Notes: generated from the letters alone by a model not told the origin. Shown: positions 36,370 through 45,212, counted from the stretch's first letter. The stretch is 64,000 nucleotides of DNA from Lewinellaceae bacterium (GCA_016719605.1 JADJYW010000004.1:124001-188000); one strand, 5' to 3'. Program-made: numbers and translations.

Positions 36370-36518
36370 AGCAAACAAACGTTAGGATTAAGGCTTGATC
36401 AAGGGTATCGCGGGGGTGTGCAAATGTGCAACTTCCCACAGGGTTGCCAAAAGAAAATTCCAACCTTTGCACCGCTATTCGTAGCAAAGCGATACAAACC
36501 ACGCAACACCTTTGCGCC

Positions 36519-37895
36519 ATGACCTACCGCGACGCGCTCGACTACCTGTACGCCCAGCTGCCCATGTTCCAGCGCATCGGTCCGGCTGCCTATAAAAAAG
36601 ACCTCGGCAACACACTGGCCCTCTGCGCGCACCTCGGCAACCCGCACCTCAAATTTCCCTCCATCCACGTCGGCGGCACCAATGGCAAAGGTTCGGTGAG
36701 CCATTTCCTGTCGGCCCTCTGCCAAAACGCCGGATTGAAAACCGGGCTGTACATCAGTCCGCATTACCGGGATTTTCGCGAGCGCATCAAAATCAACGGT
36801 CAGTACATCCCCCGGCAGCAGGTGGTGGATTTTGTGGACAAACACCGCGCCGCCATCGAAGCCATTCAGCCGTCTTTCTTCGAACTCTGCGTGGCCATGG
36901 CCTTCGACCATTTCGCCCGCGAACGGGTGGATATTGCCATCGTTGAGGTAGGTCTCGGCGGACGGCTGGACAGCACCAATGTCATCACCCCCCTGCTCAG
37001 CGTCATCACCAACATCAGTTACGATCACCAAAATCTGCTGGGCGACACCCTGCCACTCATTGCCACCGAAAAGGCCGGCATCATCAAACCCGGCGTGCCC
37101 GTGGTCATCGGGGAAACACACCCTGAATCGGCCCCTGTTTTTTTGAAAAAAGCCGAAGAAACCGGCTCGCCTATTGTGTTTGCCGACCAGCATTTTCAGG
37201 TTTTGGAGCAAGCAACCAGTACCTGGGAAACTGCCGTGTACGATGTTTCCCGGGACGACCAACCCTACTTGAAAAACCTGTCCGTGGATACTGCCGGGCC
37301 GTTTCAACAAAAAAATCTGGCCACCACACTACAAGCGTGGGCGGTCTTTTTGGGGAATATAAAACCGCAACACATAGCGTTGAAAATAGCAAAAGCCAAA
37401 GGGGTAGCGGCGGGTTTTAACCCGCCGAATAGTACCAAGGGCAAAAAAGCAAAAGGCGCGGGGCAAGAATTCCTCCCTGAAACGATAGAAGTCAGGCGCC
37501 TGACCCGCTTCATGGGGCGCTGGCAGGTTATCGGTCGGCAGCCGACGGTATTGTGCGACAGTGCGCACAACGAAGCGGGTTTGCGTATGCTCCTGAAACA
37601 GTTGGAAACCGTGTCATTTCGGCAAATACACGTTGTGCTGGGCTTCGTGAACGACAAGGCCGTGGAGCCGGTGCTGGCGTTATTTCCTCTTTCTGCCCGC
37701 TATTATTTTGCCAAAGCCAACATTCCGCGCGGGATGGAAGCCGCCGTGCTGCGCGAAAAAGCGGCCGTTGCCGGGCTGCAGGGTCGGGCGTACACGTCGG
37801 TGAAAAATGCCTTGCGTGCCGCCCGCCGTGCCGCTGGCCCGGACGACCTGGTGGTGGTGACGGGCAGCATTTTTGTGGTAGCGGAAGTGGTCTGA
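36519..37895 (+). CDS. folC: Folylpolyglutamate/dihydrofolate synthase
   Basis: A 458-residue Mur-ligase-like enzyme adding glutamate to dihydropteroate and/or folates. Visible motifs: the P-loop HVGGTNGKGSVSHFLSAL, the omega-loop-like SPHYRDFRERIKINGQYI, GLGGRLDSTNVI, NISYDHQNLLGDTL (metal-binding His) and EKAGIIKPGVPVV. In the C-terminal domain, CDSAHNEAGLRMLL corresponds to DGAHNP. An unusual lysine-rich insertion at roughly residues 290-325 contains a DNA palindrome (37408-37427) and makes the protein longer than typical. The ATG at 36519 follows CACCTTTG, a near -7 box, so the mRNA would be nearly leaderless. Confidence 0.94.
   Translation: MTYRDALDYLYAQLPMFQRIGPAAYKKDLGNTLALCAHLGNPHLKFPSIHVGGTNGKGSVSHFLSALCQNAGLKTGLYISPHYRDFRERIKINGQYIPRQQVVDFVDKHRAAIEAIQPSFFELCVAMAFDHFARERVDIAIVEVGLGGRLDSTNVITPLLSVITNISYDHQNLLGDTLPLIATEKAGIIKPGVPVVIGETHPESAPVFLKKAEETGSPIVFADQHFQVLEQATSTWETAVYDVSRDDQPYLKNLSVDTAGPFQQKNLATTLQAWAVFLGNIKPQHIALKIAKAKGVAAGFNPPNSTKGKKAKGAGQEFLPETIEVRRLTRFMGRWQVIGRQPTVLCDSAHNEAGLRMLLKQLETVSFRQIHVVLGFVNDKAVEPVLALFPLSARYYFAKANIPRGMEAAVLREKAAVAGLQGRAYTSVKNALRAARRAAGPDDLVVVTGSIFVVAEVV
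37408..37427. repeat. Palindrome inside folC coding sequence
   Basis: CGGCGGGTT-TT-AACCCGCCG is a perfect 9-bp inverted repeat with a 2-nt loop. It encodes AGFNPP within a lysine-rich stretch that normal FolC lacks, so it looks like a REP-type palindromic insertion kept in frame. Confidence 0.6.
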
Positions 37896-37903
37896 AGGCC
37901 GAT

Positions 37904-38575
37904 TTACGCCGTACGATTTTCAGTTGTCGGGCGAAGTGCTTCCCATACGGGATCATTGTCGGGCAGGGGCGCTTCCAGTTGCATCCAGGCGCCGGTTCCG
38001 GGATGTTCGAAGGACAAGCGCCAGGCGTGCAGGTGAATGGAGCGGTCCTGATTGCCGCGTCGGGCGCCGTATTTTACGTCGCCCTTGATCGGGCAGCCGA
38101 TAGCGGCCAATTGCGCCCGAATCTGGTGGTGTCGTCCGGTGATCAACCGGATATGCAGCAAGTGGTAGCGTGTGGAACTGCCGAGGAGCCGGTAGTGCAA
38201 CTCGGCCCGTTCGGTGTTTTCGCGTTCTTCGGCAGAAGCAAACGACCGGTTTTTGGCGGCGTTTTTTTGCAGATGGTGTATGAGCACACCCTCCGGTTCG
38301 GGCGGGAGCGTGGCGACTACGGCCAGGTACTCCTTCTCGATGGCATGTACCTGGAACTGCTGTTGCAGTTGTGTCATCGCCTCCCTTGTTTTGGCAAGCA
38401 GGATGACGCCGCCGGCGGGGCGGTCGAGCCGATGTACCAGGTGCAGGCTTTGGCCACACTCGGCTTCGGCCCACTGGAGCAAGGGCATATCGCCGGTTTT
38501 GTCGGCCTGAGTGGGCATACCGGCCGGCTTGTTGACGGCGAGCAAAATAGAATCCTGAAAAAGTATAGTTGGCAT
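37904..38575 (-). CDS. RluA-family RNA pseudouridine synthase
   Basis: A 223-residue enzyme that isomerises uridine to pseudouridine in rRNA or tRNA. The catalytic motif is HLVHRLDRPAGGVILLAKT, with the essential Asp in HRLDR. Other family blocks are ILLAVNKPAGMPTQ at the N-terminus, IEKEYLAVV, and RLITGRHHQIRAQLAAIGCP followed by IKGDVKYGA. No S4 domain is present, so it resembles the short RluA/RluC-like members such as TruC. The target site cannot be assigned from sequence. It is convergent with folC, whose stop is eight bases away, with no visible terminator in between. Confidence 0.94.
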   Translation of the reverse strand: MPTILFQDSILLAVNKPAGMPTQADKTGDMPLLQWAEAECGQSLHLVHRLDRPAGGVILLAKTREAMTQLQQQFQVHAIEKEYLAVVATLPPEPEGVLIHHLQKNAAKNRSFASAEERENTERAELHYRLLGSSTRYHLLHIRLITGRHHQIRAQLAAIGCPIKGDVKYGARRGNQDRSIHLHAWRLSFEHPGTGAWMQLEAPLPDNDPVWEALRPTTENRTA

Positions 38576-38672
38576 GATTGATCAGTCGTATTGAAACGGC
38601 CCAAGATAAGGCAGTTGAGCGCCTGTTTATTCCAAAAGTTAAAATCTCCATACCTTCGCCCGATAAAAAAAT

Positions 38673-39164
38673 ATGAACTTAGACAAATTTCTCGTCATTG
38701 CCGGTATGCCCGGCGTACACAAGTTGCTCACCACACGCAGCAACGGCCTGTTGATCGAAGATCGCAAAGAGGGGCGCACCCGTTTTGTAGCAACCCGCCA
38801 AAACCAAATAACCCCTTTGGGTACTGTGGCCATTTATGTGGACACCGATGAAGGCACTGTGCCGCTGGCAGATGTTTTTCAAAAAATGCTGGATGTGCAA
38901 GAAACGATTCCGCCGGTACCGGCGGAATCCAACAGCGCAACGTTTCGCGCGTATTTTGACCAAATCCTGCCCGAACACGACCGCGACCGCGTGCATATCA
39001 ACGACATCAAGAAATGCATCAAGTGGTTCAATTTCATGCAGGAAACCGGCATCTTCGAGGAAGTGATCCGCGAAGCCGCTGCCGAATCCGAAACCCCACA
39101 GGCGGCCGAGGCACCCGCTGTTTCAGCGGAAACAGAAACCCCGGAAAACACCGCAACAACTTAA
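38673..39164 (+). CDS. DUF5606 family protein
   Basis: A 163-residue cytosolic protein with the N-terminal signature of DUF5606 (MNLDKFLVIAGMPGVHKLLT, SNGLLIEDRKEGRTRFVA, VPLADVFQKML). That domain is Bacteroidota-specific and of unknown function. The first ~135 residues are organised; the last ~30 (AAEAPAVSAETETPENTATT) are a disordered Ala/Glu/Thr tail. The GT2 gene begins 17 bp downstream and NRDE two bases after that, so these three may form an operon. A TACCTTCG box at about 38650 resembles the -7 element. The ATG at 38673 is the only sensible start. Confidence 0.88.
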   Translation: MNLDKFLVIAGMPGVHKLLTTRSNGLLIEDRKEGRTRFVATRQNQITPLGTVAIYVDTDEGTVPLADVFQKMLDVQETIPPVPAESNSATFRAYFDQILPEHDRDRVHINDIKKCIKWFNFMQETGIFEEVIREAAAESETPQAAEAPAVSAETETPENTATT

Positions 39165-39181
39165 TTCACGGTTGACCCACC

Positions 39182-39931
39182 ATGTACAGAGGAAAAAAAG
39201 TCGTCGTTGTACTTCCCGCCTACAACGCTGCCAAGACATTAGAAAAAACCTATCAGGAAATCCCCTTTGATCTGGTAGACGAGGTGATCCTGTGCGATGA
39301 CCATAGCCGCGACAATACTGCCGAGCTGGGCCGAAGCCTTGGCATCCGGCACGTTCTGGTGCATGAGCGCAACAAGGGCTATGGGGGCAATCAAAAATCG
39401 CTCTACAACAAGGCACTCGAACTTGGCGGCGACATTGTGATCATGCTGCACCCCGATTACCAGTATACCCCGAAGCTCATCCCGTCTATGGTGAATATCA
39501 TCGGCGAGGAACTCTATCCCGTTGTGCTCGGCTCGCGTATCCTCGGTATGGGCGCACGCAAGGGCGGTATGCCGCTGTACAAATACATCGCCAACCGATT
39601 TTTGACATTTTCGCAAAACCTCCTGATCAACTACAAGTTGTCCGAGTACCATACCGGCTACCGGGCGTTCAGCCGGCAGGTACTCGAAACGATCAATTAC
39701 AACCGGAACTCCGACGATTTTGTCTTCGACAATGAAATGCTCTCCCAGATCGTATATGCCGGTTTTGACATTGGCGAGGTGACCTGCCCGACCAAATACT
39801 TCGAGGAGGCATCCAGCATCAATTTCCGGCGCAGTATGAAATACGGCCTTGGTGTGCTGCGTGTGTCCCTGGGGCATTTCCTGCAGCGCCTCGGCATCCT
39901 GAAACTGGACATGTATCGCCGCATGAAATAG
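39182..39931 (+). CDS. Glycosyltransferase family 2 (dolichyl-phosphate-sugar-synthase-like)
   Basis: A 249-residue GT-A fold enzyme. The N-terminal nucleotide-binding strand (VVVVLPAYNAAKTLEKTYQE) and the first acidic motif (VILCDDHSRDNT) are followed by NKGYGGNQKSLYNKALELG and HPDYQYTPKLI, which supplies a DxD-like aspartate. The segment GMPLYKYIANRFLTFSQNLL and the HTGYRAFSRQVL block match polyprenyl-phosphate sugar transferases and related GT2 enzymes. No membrane spans are seen, only an amphipathic C-terminal helix. The acceptor is unknown. It sits between DUF5606 and NRDE genes on the same strand. Confidence 0.9.
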   Translation: MYRGKKVVVVLPAYNAAKTLEKTYQEIPFDLVDEVILCDDHSRDNTAELGRSLGIRHVLVHERNKGYGGNQKSLYNKALELGGDIVIMLHPDYQYTPKLIPSMVNIIGEELYPVVLGSRILGMGARKGGMPLYKYIANRFLTFSQNLLINYKLSEYHTGYRAFSRQVLETINYNRNSDDFVFDNEMLSQIVYAGFDIGEVTCPTKYFEEASSINFRRSMKYGLGVLRVSLGHFLQRLGILKLDMYRRMK

Positions 39932-39933
39932 GC

Positions 39934-40653
39934 ATGTGTACCGTCACTTATTTGCCGACCCGGGCGGGCTACATCCTGACGCACAACCGCGACGAGGCCC
40001 CTGCGCGCTCGCCAAAGCATATTTCCAGAAAGACAACCGACAGCGACGCCCTGCTTTTTCCTATGGATACCAAAGCCGGTGGCGCGTGGATAGTGGCCGC
40101 CCGGGATGGTCGCGTTGCCTGCTTGCTGAATGGCGCATTTGTAAAACATCAGCACCAGCCGCCTTATCGGCGAAGTCGCGGATTGCTCCTGCTTGATTTT
40201 TTCCAGTGGCCTCAACCCGACCGCTTTTTCGAGGAGTACGACCTGACGGACATCGAACCGTTTACCTTGCTCATCTTCCTGCCCGGCCATGTCACGGAAT
40301 TGCGCTGGGACGGCGCTCGCCGCCACCGATCCGATTTATCTGCCGAACAACCTCATTTTTGGTGTTCGGCCACCCTCTATCCACCTGCCATGCAGGTTCT
40401 GCGCGAACGTGTATTTTACAACTGGCTCCAAAATAGCCCCCCGGCTACCAGCCCCCGGCTTTCGGCCGCCATTTTCAACTTACACCTGTTGGGCAGCGTT
40501 GGCGACCCCGAAAACGATTATGTGATGAACCGAAACGGGCGCGTCTGTACCGTCAGCGTGACGCAGGTGGTGCAGCGTGGCGGTACACTTCGAATGCGCT
40601 ACCGCGACTTGCTGCAAGGGCATCGGGATGTGAAACAAATTCGGTTGTTGTAA
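39934..40653 (+). CDS. NRDE family (TANGO2-like) protein
   Basis: A 239-residue protein starting MCTVTYLPTRAGYILTHNRD with the hallmark NRDEA motif of the NRDE/TANGO2 family. Residue 2 is cysteine, which in Ntn-hydrolase-like relatives may act as the N-terminal nucleophile after Met removal. Further family features: GGAWIVAARDGRVACLLNG and the C-terminal FNLHLLGSVGDPENDYVMNR. Bacterial NRDE proteins have no firm biochemical role; the eukaryotic homologue TANGO2 is linked to heme or lipid metabolism. The start lies two bases after the GT2 stop, so translation is probably coupled. Confidence 0.88.
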   Translation: MCTVTYLPTRAGYILTHNRDEAPARSPKHISRKTTDSDALLFPMDTKAGGAWIVAARDGRVACLLNGAFVKHQHQPPYRRSRGLLLLDFFQWPQPDRFFEEYDLTDIEPFTLLIFLPGHVTELRWDGARRHRSDLSAEQPHFWCSATLYPPAMQVLRERVFYNWLQNSPPATSPRLSAAIFNLHLLGSVGDPENDYVMNRNGRVCTVSVTQVVQRGGTLRMRYRDLLQGHRDVKQIRLL

Positions 40654-40819
40654 AACAATACCGGGCAGTAGTCCGAAATCGGCGCCCCGATAATGCCCAG
40701 AGGAGCATCCTTTTGCAAACTTATTATGTCTTGGTAGTTAATATTTTTCAAAAACAAAAACCAACAGTTGTCGGATCGGTTTATGTCCATACTTTCGTCC
40801 AAAATTTTAATGTGTGCCG

Positions 40820-41125
40820 ATGAGATATTTCTTACCCTTCTTCTTTTTTCTGCTGGTTACCGTGGCTGTTCAGGCCCAAAATTCCTCGAAGGCAGACCTC
40901 TCCGTCTTTCCCAACCCTACGACAGAGTATATCTCGATCACCGACCACAACGACGCGGTTGGTCACATTGCAATTTTTAATTTGGTTGGCAAAAAAGTGA
41001 AGGAGTTCGAGTTCGTGAAGGGCGAGTCTTTCTTTGTAGCCGATCTGCCCAAAGGGATGTACTTGGTTCAAATCCAGGATCGCGCCCGGCAGGTGTTGAA
41101 AACCCAAAAAGTGGACAAGCGGTAG
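40820..41125 (+). CDS. Exported protein consisting almost only of a T9SS type-A sorting domain
   Basis: A 101-residue protein. The signal peptide is MRYFLPFFFFLLVTVAVQAQ. The remaining ~80 residues are a T9SS C-terminal domain: SVFPNPTTEYISI (PNP motif), AIFNLVGKKVKEFEF, and LPKGMYLVQIQDR followed by VLKTQKVDKR. Such domains normally sit behind a large cargo and direct it through the type IX secretion system; here there is no cargo, only about seven residues between signal peptide and domain. The ATG at 40820 is preferred over the GTG at 40814. A TACTTTCG box near 40786 resembles a promoter. Confidence 0.85.
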   Translation: MRYFLPFFFFLLVTVAVQAQNSSKADLSVFPNPTTEYISITDHNDAVGHIAIFNLVGKKVKEFEFVKGESFFVADLPKGMYLVQIQDRARQVLKTQKVDKR

Positions 41126-41270
41126 GCTGCCACATTATTTTCAACCACACTTCTCCCGGCACACCACTACGCGGCAGCCCCCTGCTACTGCTCCCCTTTT
41201 TCGGCTCCTGCCGGACTGCGCCAAATTGAAATCCCAATCGGGATGTGCGCTCCTTAAAAAAGTACGCGCC

Positions 41271-41900
41271 ATGTCTGCCATTCAAAATATCATCTTTGAT
41301 TTCGGAAATGTCTTGTTTGACCTCGATCTGGAGGCCACCAACCGGCACATGGAGCGTTTGCTGGGCGACCGTTACGCTGCCACGCGGGACAAACTTTTGA
41401 CGTCTGATGTTTTTCGCCTGTATGAAGTGGGCGGTTTGTCCACCGAAGAATTTGTGGACACGTTGTGCCGGGCTGCCGAGCCGCCCTTGCGCTCGGAAGA
41501 CGTCGTGGCGGCATGGAATTCTATTTTTATCGGAATGCCGCCGGAGCGTTTCGAGATGCTGCTCCGCTTGCGCCGGCGCTACAACGTTTTCCTGCTCAGC
41601 AATATCAACGATCTGCACGCCAACTGGATAGATGCCTACATGGCACGCGAGCACGGTCTTTCCGACTTCCAAACCCGTTATTTCGATGCGGTCTATTACT
41701 CCCACCTGTTGCGCTTGCGCAAACCAGATCGCGATATCTACGAGTATGTGCTGGCTGATGCCGAATTGGTGCCGGAACAAACGGTTTTTATTGACGACCT
41801 GACGCCCAACATAGAGGCGGCTCGTCAGGCAGGCATCACGGGTATTTTGAAAACACCTGATGTAGACATCATGGTCCTGATGGAAGATTTTCTGGTCTAA
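41271..41900 (+). CDS. HAD-superfamily hydrolase (phosphatase-like)
   Basis: A 209-residue haloacid-dehalogenase-type hydrolase. Motif I is IIFDFGNVLFDLDLE, with the nucleophile Asp and an N in the +3 position as in the YihX/epoxide-hydrolase-N-like subgroup. Motif II is VFLLSNIND (Asn-rich). Motif III is the lysine of LRLRKPDRDIYEYVL, and motif IV is TVFIDDLTPNIEAARQAG. A helical cap lies between residues 17 and 95. The likely substrates are small phosphorylated metabolites such as sugar phosphates. The ATG at 41271 fits the family N-terminus. Its stop overlaps the convergent YwqG-like gene by four bases. Confidence 0.92.
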   Translation: MSAIQNIIFDFGNVLFDLDLEATNRHMERLLGDRYAATRDKLLTSDVFRLYEVGGLSTEEFVDTLCRAAEPPLRSEDVVAAWNSIFIGMPPERFEMLLRLRRRYNVFLLSNINDLHANWIDAYMAREHGLSDFQTRYFDAVYYSHLLRLRKPDRDIYEYVLADAELVPEQTVFIDDLTPNIEAARQAGITGILKTPDVDIMVLMEDFLV

Positions 41901-42700
41901 AGACAATCCCAATCGTACAGTACCCGGCTGAAGTCTCGTGCGATCAGGTCTTTTTCCCGGATAAAAAAGTGCCCTACGCCCATATCCCCCCACATCAGGT
42001 CCATACCCTCATCGGAGTCGAGTTGAAAGAGGAGCAGCATGGGGTCTTCCGTGCGGCGCGGGTCATCCTGGGTAAAATAGGCATAGCCGCCCACCTTATG
42101 CCCCTGGCTCCGCACGGCACGCCCGAAAGCATCCTGCAAATCCCATTCTTCTTCGCCGAACTGTTGAAAAAAACCGGTGCCGAAGGTTTGCCAAAACTGG
42201 TAATCCGTGGCTGGGGCCACTTCCTCGGCCGGCTCAAAAACCAGCGGATGCGATACTTCCGGATGGTGGGGCAGCAGATCATAGTCGTCGCGCGGAACGA
42301 GTCGGGTTTGAAGAGCAGACTCGTCAAGCACCGGTTCCGGGAAAAACAACACTCGAAACGTATCGGGATTTTCGCCCTCGTCGAAGTCCATGCCGTACAA
42401 ATCATCGTCGTAGATATAAAACTGGAGAATACCCTTTTCGGGGAACGGCTCCAGACGCGGCATGTCGGCGAAGTTGAGTTGAGCAAGAAAAACCAGTTCC
42501 CGGCCATCCGGCGCAGTCGGGTACGGCATGGTGTTGGGCAGGTACGGAAATCCTCCCACTTTACTCTCCCACCACGAAGTAGCGCGGGCCGGCTGGGCAG
42601 TGATGCGGATATATGGCCGGCGTGTGGCAAGTAGTTGTTCACGGTAGGGTTCGAGGGTCGGGGGAAGGTTGAGTTGCATAAAAAGGTGGTTATTCATCAT
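41897..42700 (-). CDS. YwqG/DUF1963 family protein
   Basis: A 267-residue cytosolic protein of the YwqG family. Typical blocks: SWWESKVGGFPYLPNTMPYP, ELVFLAQLNFADMPRLEPFP, ILQFYIYDDD, HKVGGYAYFTQDDPR and the C-terminal LLFQLDSDEG then MWGDMGVGHFFI. The family has no established function and often occurs as a stand-alone cytosolic protein. The start is ambiguous: ATG at 42700 or 42697, or MQLNLPPTLEP at 42679, which would look more natural. It is convergent with the HAD gene (4-bp overlap). Confidence 0.88.
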   Translation of the reverse strand: MMNNHLFMQLNLPPTLEPYREQLLATRRPYIRITAQPARATSWWESKVGGFPYLPNTMPYPTAPDGRELVFLAQLNFADMPRLEPFPEKGILQFYIYDDDLYGMDFDEGENPDTFRVLFFPEPVLDESALQTRLVPRDDYDLLPHHPEVSHPLVFEPAEEVAPATDYQFWQTFGTGFFQQFGEEEWDLQDAFGRAVRSQGHKVGGYAYFTQDDPRRTEDPMLLLFQLDSDEGMDLMWGDMGVGHFFIREKDLIARDFSRVLYDWDCL

Positions 42701-42794
42701 GGATCATTCATCTGGTATGTAGCGGCACGGACACTCAATACGCGGGCAACGTCTCACTTTTGTATCATTTTTCAATCAAAAAAATGCATGTAAC

Positions 42795-43181
42795 ATGAAA
42801 CTGTCCTTGTCTCTGGTCTTACGCGTCGTAGTGGCCGTTATTTTACTTCAAACACTTTTTTTCAAATTTTCCGGCGCGCCGGAAAGCGTGTACATTTTTC
42901 AAACGCTCGGTGCAGAGCCTTGGGGCCGGATTGCTGCCGGCATTGCCGAATTGGCGGTAGCCATCCTGCTGCTGTGGCCGCGTACGGTCGGCCTGGGCGC
43001 TATTGGCGGACTTGGGGTCATCAGCGGTGCCATTGGGGCACATTTGACGAAACTCGGCATTGAAGTGCAAGGCGATGGCGGCACGCTGTTTGGGTTGGCC
43101 GTTATCGTGTTTGTTGGCAGTGCGGCACTGGCCTGGTTGCATCGCAAAGACATACCAATCGTGCGGCAATGGTTTGTTTGA
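42795..43181 (+). CDS. DoxX-like small membrane protein
   Basis: A 128-residue protein with four predicted membrane helices (LSLVLRVVVAVILLQTLFF, IAAGIAELAVAILLLWP, IGGLGVISGAIGAHLTKLG, LFGLAVIVFVGSAALAWLH). The pattern KFSGAPESVYIFQTLG after helix 1 and the four-helix layout are typical of DoxX/DoxD-like proteins, which occur widely without a firm function; some relate to quinone or thiosulfate chemistry. TCACTTTTG about 35 bp upstream resembles a -7 box. Its stop codon directly abuts the stop of the HEAT/cyclophilin gene on the other strand. Confidence 0.85.
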   Translation: MKLSLSLVLRVVVAVILLQTLFFKFSGAPESVYIFQTLGAEPWGRIAAGIAELAVAILLLWPRTVGLGAIGGLGVISGAIGAHLTKLGIEVQGDGGTLFGLAVIVFVGSAALAWLHRKDIPIVRQWFV

Positions 43182-45212
43182 TTATTGAACAAGCACTTTT
43201 TCAATAGTATCCCCCACCTGTAGTTTGTGCACGACATCCATACCCTGGGCAACTTTCCCAAAAATGGTGTAGCGTCCGTCGAGGTGGGGCGCAGGCGAGT
43301 GTGTGATAAAAAACTGGGTGCCTTCGGTATCCGGCCCGGCAGAAGCCATACCGAGGTAGCCCTCGTCGTCGTACCAGGCCAGCCCGATTTCAGTTCGGAT
43401 GGAGTAGTCGAGCGCCCCGTAGCCGTCGCCGCGGGGGCAGCCACCCTGCACTACGAAATTCGGCACGACACGGTGGAATGTTTTGCCATTGAAAAATCCT
43501 TTTTTGGCCAAATCGAGGAAGTTGACTACCGACCCGGGCGCCCATGCCGGGTATAGTTGCAGACTGATATTGCCTTTGGGTGTTTGCAGCACTACACGGG
43601 TGGCCTGGTTGATATTTTCGAGCAATTTCCAGTCTATGGGGTGGTTGAACGGCGGTTTGGTTGGCAGTGGCTCAGGAGCGCCTTCGAGACAGGCAATGGC
43701 TTTTTCCAGCGCAATGTGCGCCTCGTAGTCGCGCGGCAGCTGGAGTCGGCGAAGTGCCGTACGCATGTCGTCAATCTGGGCAGAGTCTGCAAATGTGTTG
43801 TACTGGAGCGCGGGTGCACAAACGCCCTCTGCAGCGGCTGCAATCATGCCCGGGTCGCCGGAAGCAATGGCCTCTTGCAGGTAATCGAACAGGTCGCGGC
43901 GCACATTCCGGCCGTTTTCGCCAAAGAATCGGTAGAATTCAGGGTTCTTGCAAATCGCCGAGATAGCCTCTGCAGCAGCACTTTTCACGATCGGGCTGGG
44001 ATCGCTGTAGCCTTTGTCGTGTATCCATTTGAACTGCCAGCCGAACTCCGTGAGCGCGTTCAGGCAGGCCGCTCGCTCATAGGGGTTTTGGGATTTCAGG
44101 AAAAAATCGCGCAGGCGGTAGTTGATGTACTCCTTTTTTTCCGGTTGCCCAAACCCGGGTATCCACTTGTACGAAGCCCGGTAGAGCGCAATGCGCGTAG
44201 GCCAGGGCAATTCGGGATTGTCGCGGGCAATGCGCCAGTAGTAATCGCCATCCTGTACCTGTCCATTGGCTACAAAAAACTCGGCGGCAGTGCGCGATAC
44301 ATGGGCGTTGTTGTCCAGCACAAACGGCGATACCAGGGCCCGCACAGTATCGTAGTCGAATTTGGCCATGGCCTGTATCAGGTTGCACTTCACACGCCAG
44401 TCCTGTTCGGTTTTGATGACTTTGGACAGAATAGCAAAAGCAGGGTTGGTTCTGGATTTCCCCAGTGCCTTAGCCAGAGCCATGCGAATATCCGGATCGG
44501 CGGAGCGTACAAAAGCGGCGGCGAGTTCCACCGCCTGGGTACTGTCGGGCGCCACATCGGGGGTACGAGCCAGATAGTGGGCGGCCATGAGTCGGGTCGG
44601 ACCGGGTATGCGCTCGTTGGCCACATAACTCACCATGCGGGCGGTGCCGGCCTTGTCGGTTATGTTCCGCAGGGCATAGCGATAAATGGCCCGGCACTGG
44701 CCTTCCAGCAGCAGGGTATCTGTCGGGAAATATGTACTGACCGAAGCGATATGTGCGAGGTTGACGGGGCCGCCACACTTGCCGATAGCCTCCAGCACAA
44801 TGGCGTTGAACCGCTGGTGCCGGGAAAGCGAATCGTCTTGGCGGAAGGCGTTTAGCAGGGGCATTTCGGCGCGTGCCGAGCCGATCTGGCCTAAGGAAAA
44901 GGCTGCGACGATACGGATTTCTTCCAGCGTGTCCAGCAGGAGCGGCACCAGCGGCTCCACGGCATTGGAGTCGCGTACCGAGGCAAAAGCCAATGCCGCC
45001 AGGTAGCGCATGGTAGCAGTGGGATGGTTCAGGTAGGCCAGCAGGCTGTCGGCACGGCCCTCGTCGCGCAGGTTGTACAGGTGTTGTACCTGTTTGTTGC
45101 TCAGGTCGAGGTTAATAATCTGGCTGGCCGGGCGCTGCCCGTCGGGCGGCACACAGGCAAACAGCCCTACGAGGATAAAGAGAGCCAGGGGCAAAATGAA
45201 TTCGCGGCGCAT
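43182..45212 (-). CDS. HEAT-repeat lipoprotein with C-terminal cyclophilin domain
   Basis: A 676-residue lipoprotein (MRREFILPLALFILVGLFAC, Cys20). Residues ~45-500 are alpha-helical HEAT/armadillo-type repeats, with units such as MRYLAALAFASVRDSNAVEP, IRIVAAFSLGQIGSA and IRMALAKALGKSRTNPA. Residues ~520-676 are a cyclophilin-type peptidyl-prolyl isomerase: GNISLQLYPAWAPGSVVNFL, FHRVVPNFVVQGGCPRGDG (catalytic-site Arg and Phe), GTQFFITHSPAPHLDGRYT and FGKVAQGMDVV. Isomerase plus scaffold on one lipidated chain suggests assistance to folding of envelope or secreted proteins. An exact TACTTTTG promoter box lies 17 bp upstream. Confidence 0.92.
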   Translation of the reverse strand: MRREFILPLALFILVGLFACVPPDGQRPASQIINLDLSNKQVQHLYNLRDEGRADSLLAYLNHPTATMRYLAALAFASVRDSNAVEPLVPLLLDTLEEIRIVAAFSLGQIGSARAEMPLLNAFRQDDSLSRHQRFNAIVLEAIGKCGGPVNLAHIASVSTYFPTDTLLLEGQCRAIYRYALRNITDKAGTARMVSYVANERIPGPTRLMAAHYLARTPDVAPDSTQAVELAAAFVRSADPDIRMALAKALGKSRTNPAFAILSKVIKTEQDWRVKCNLIQAMAKFDYDTVRALVSPFVLDNNAHVSRTAAEFFVANGQVQDGDYYWRIARDNPELPWPTRIALYRASYKWIPGFGQPEKKEYINYRLRDFFLKSQNPYERAACLNALTEFGWQFKWIHDKGYSDPSPIVKSAAAEAISAICKNPEFYRFFGENGRNVRRDLFDYLQEAIASGDPGMIAAAAEGVCAPALQYNTFADSAQIDDMRTALRRLQLPRDYEAHIALEKAIACLEGAPEPLPTKPPFNHPIDWKLLENINQATRVVLQTPKGNISLQLYPAWAPGSVVNFLDLAKKGFFNGKTFHRVVPNFVVQGGCPRGDGYGALDYSIRTEIGLAWYDDEGYLGMASAGPDTEGTQFFITHSPAPHLDGRYTIFGKVAQGMDVVHKLQVGDTIEKVLVQ

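Noticed and set aside
35275..36522. Long plus-strand reading frame opposite the GT4 gene
   Set aside because: It mirrors the glycosyltransferase frame; no domain is visible and its start lies in a gap without promoter-like features.
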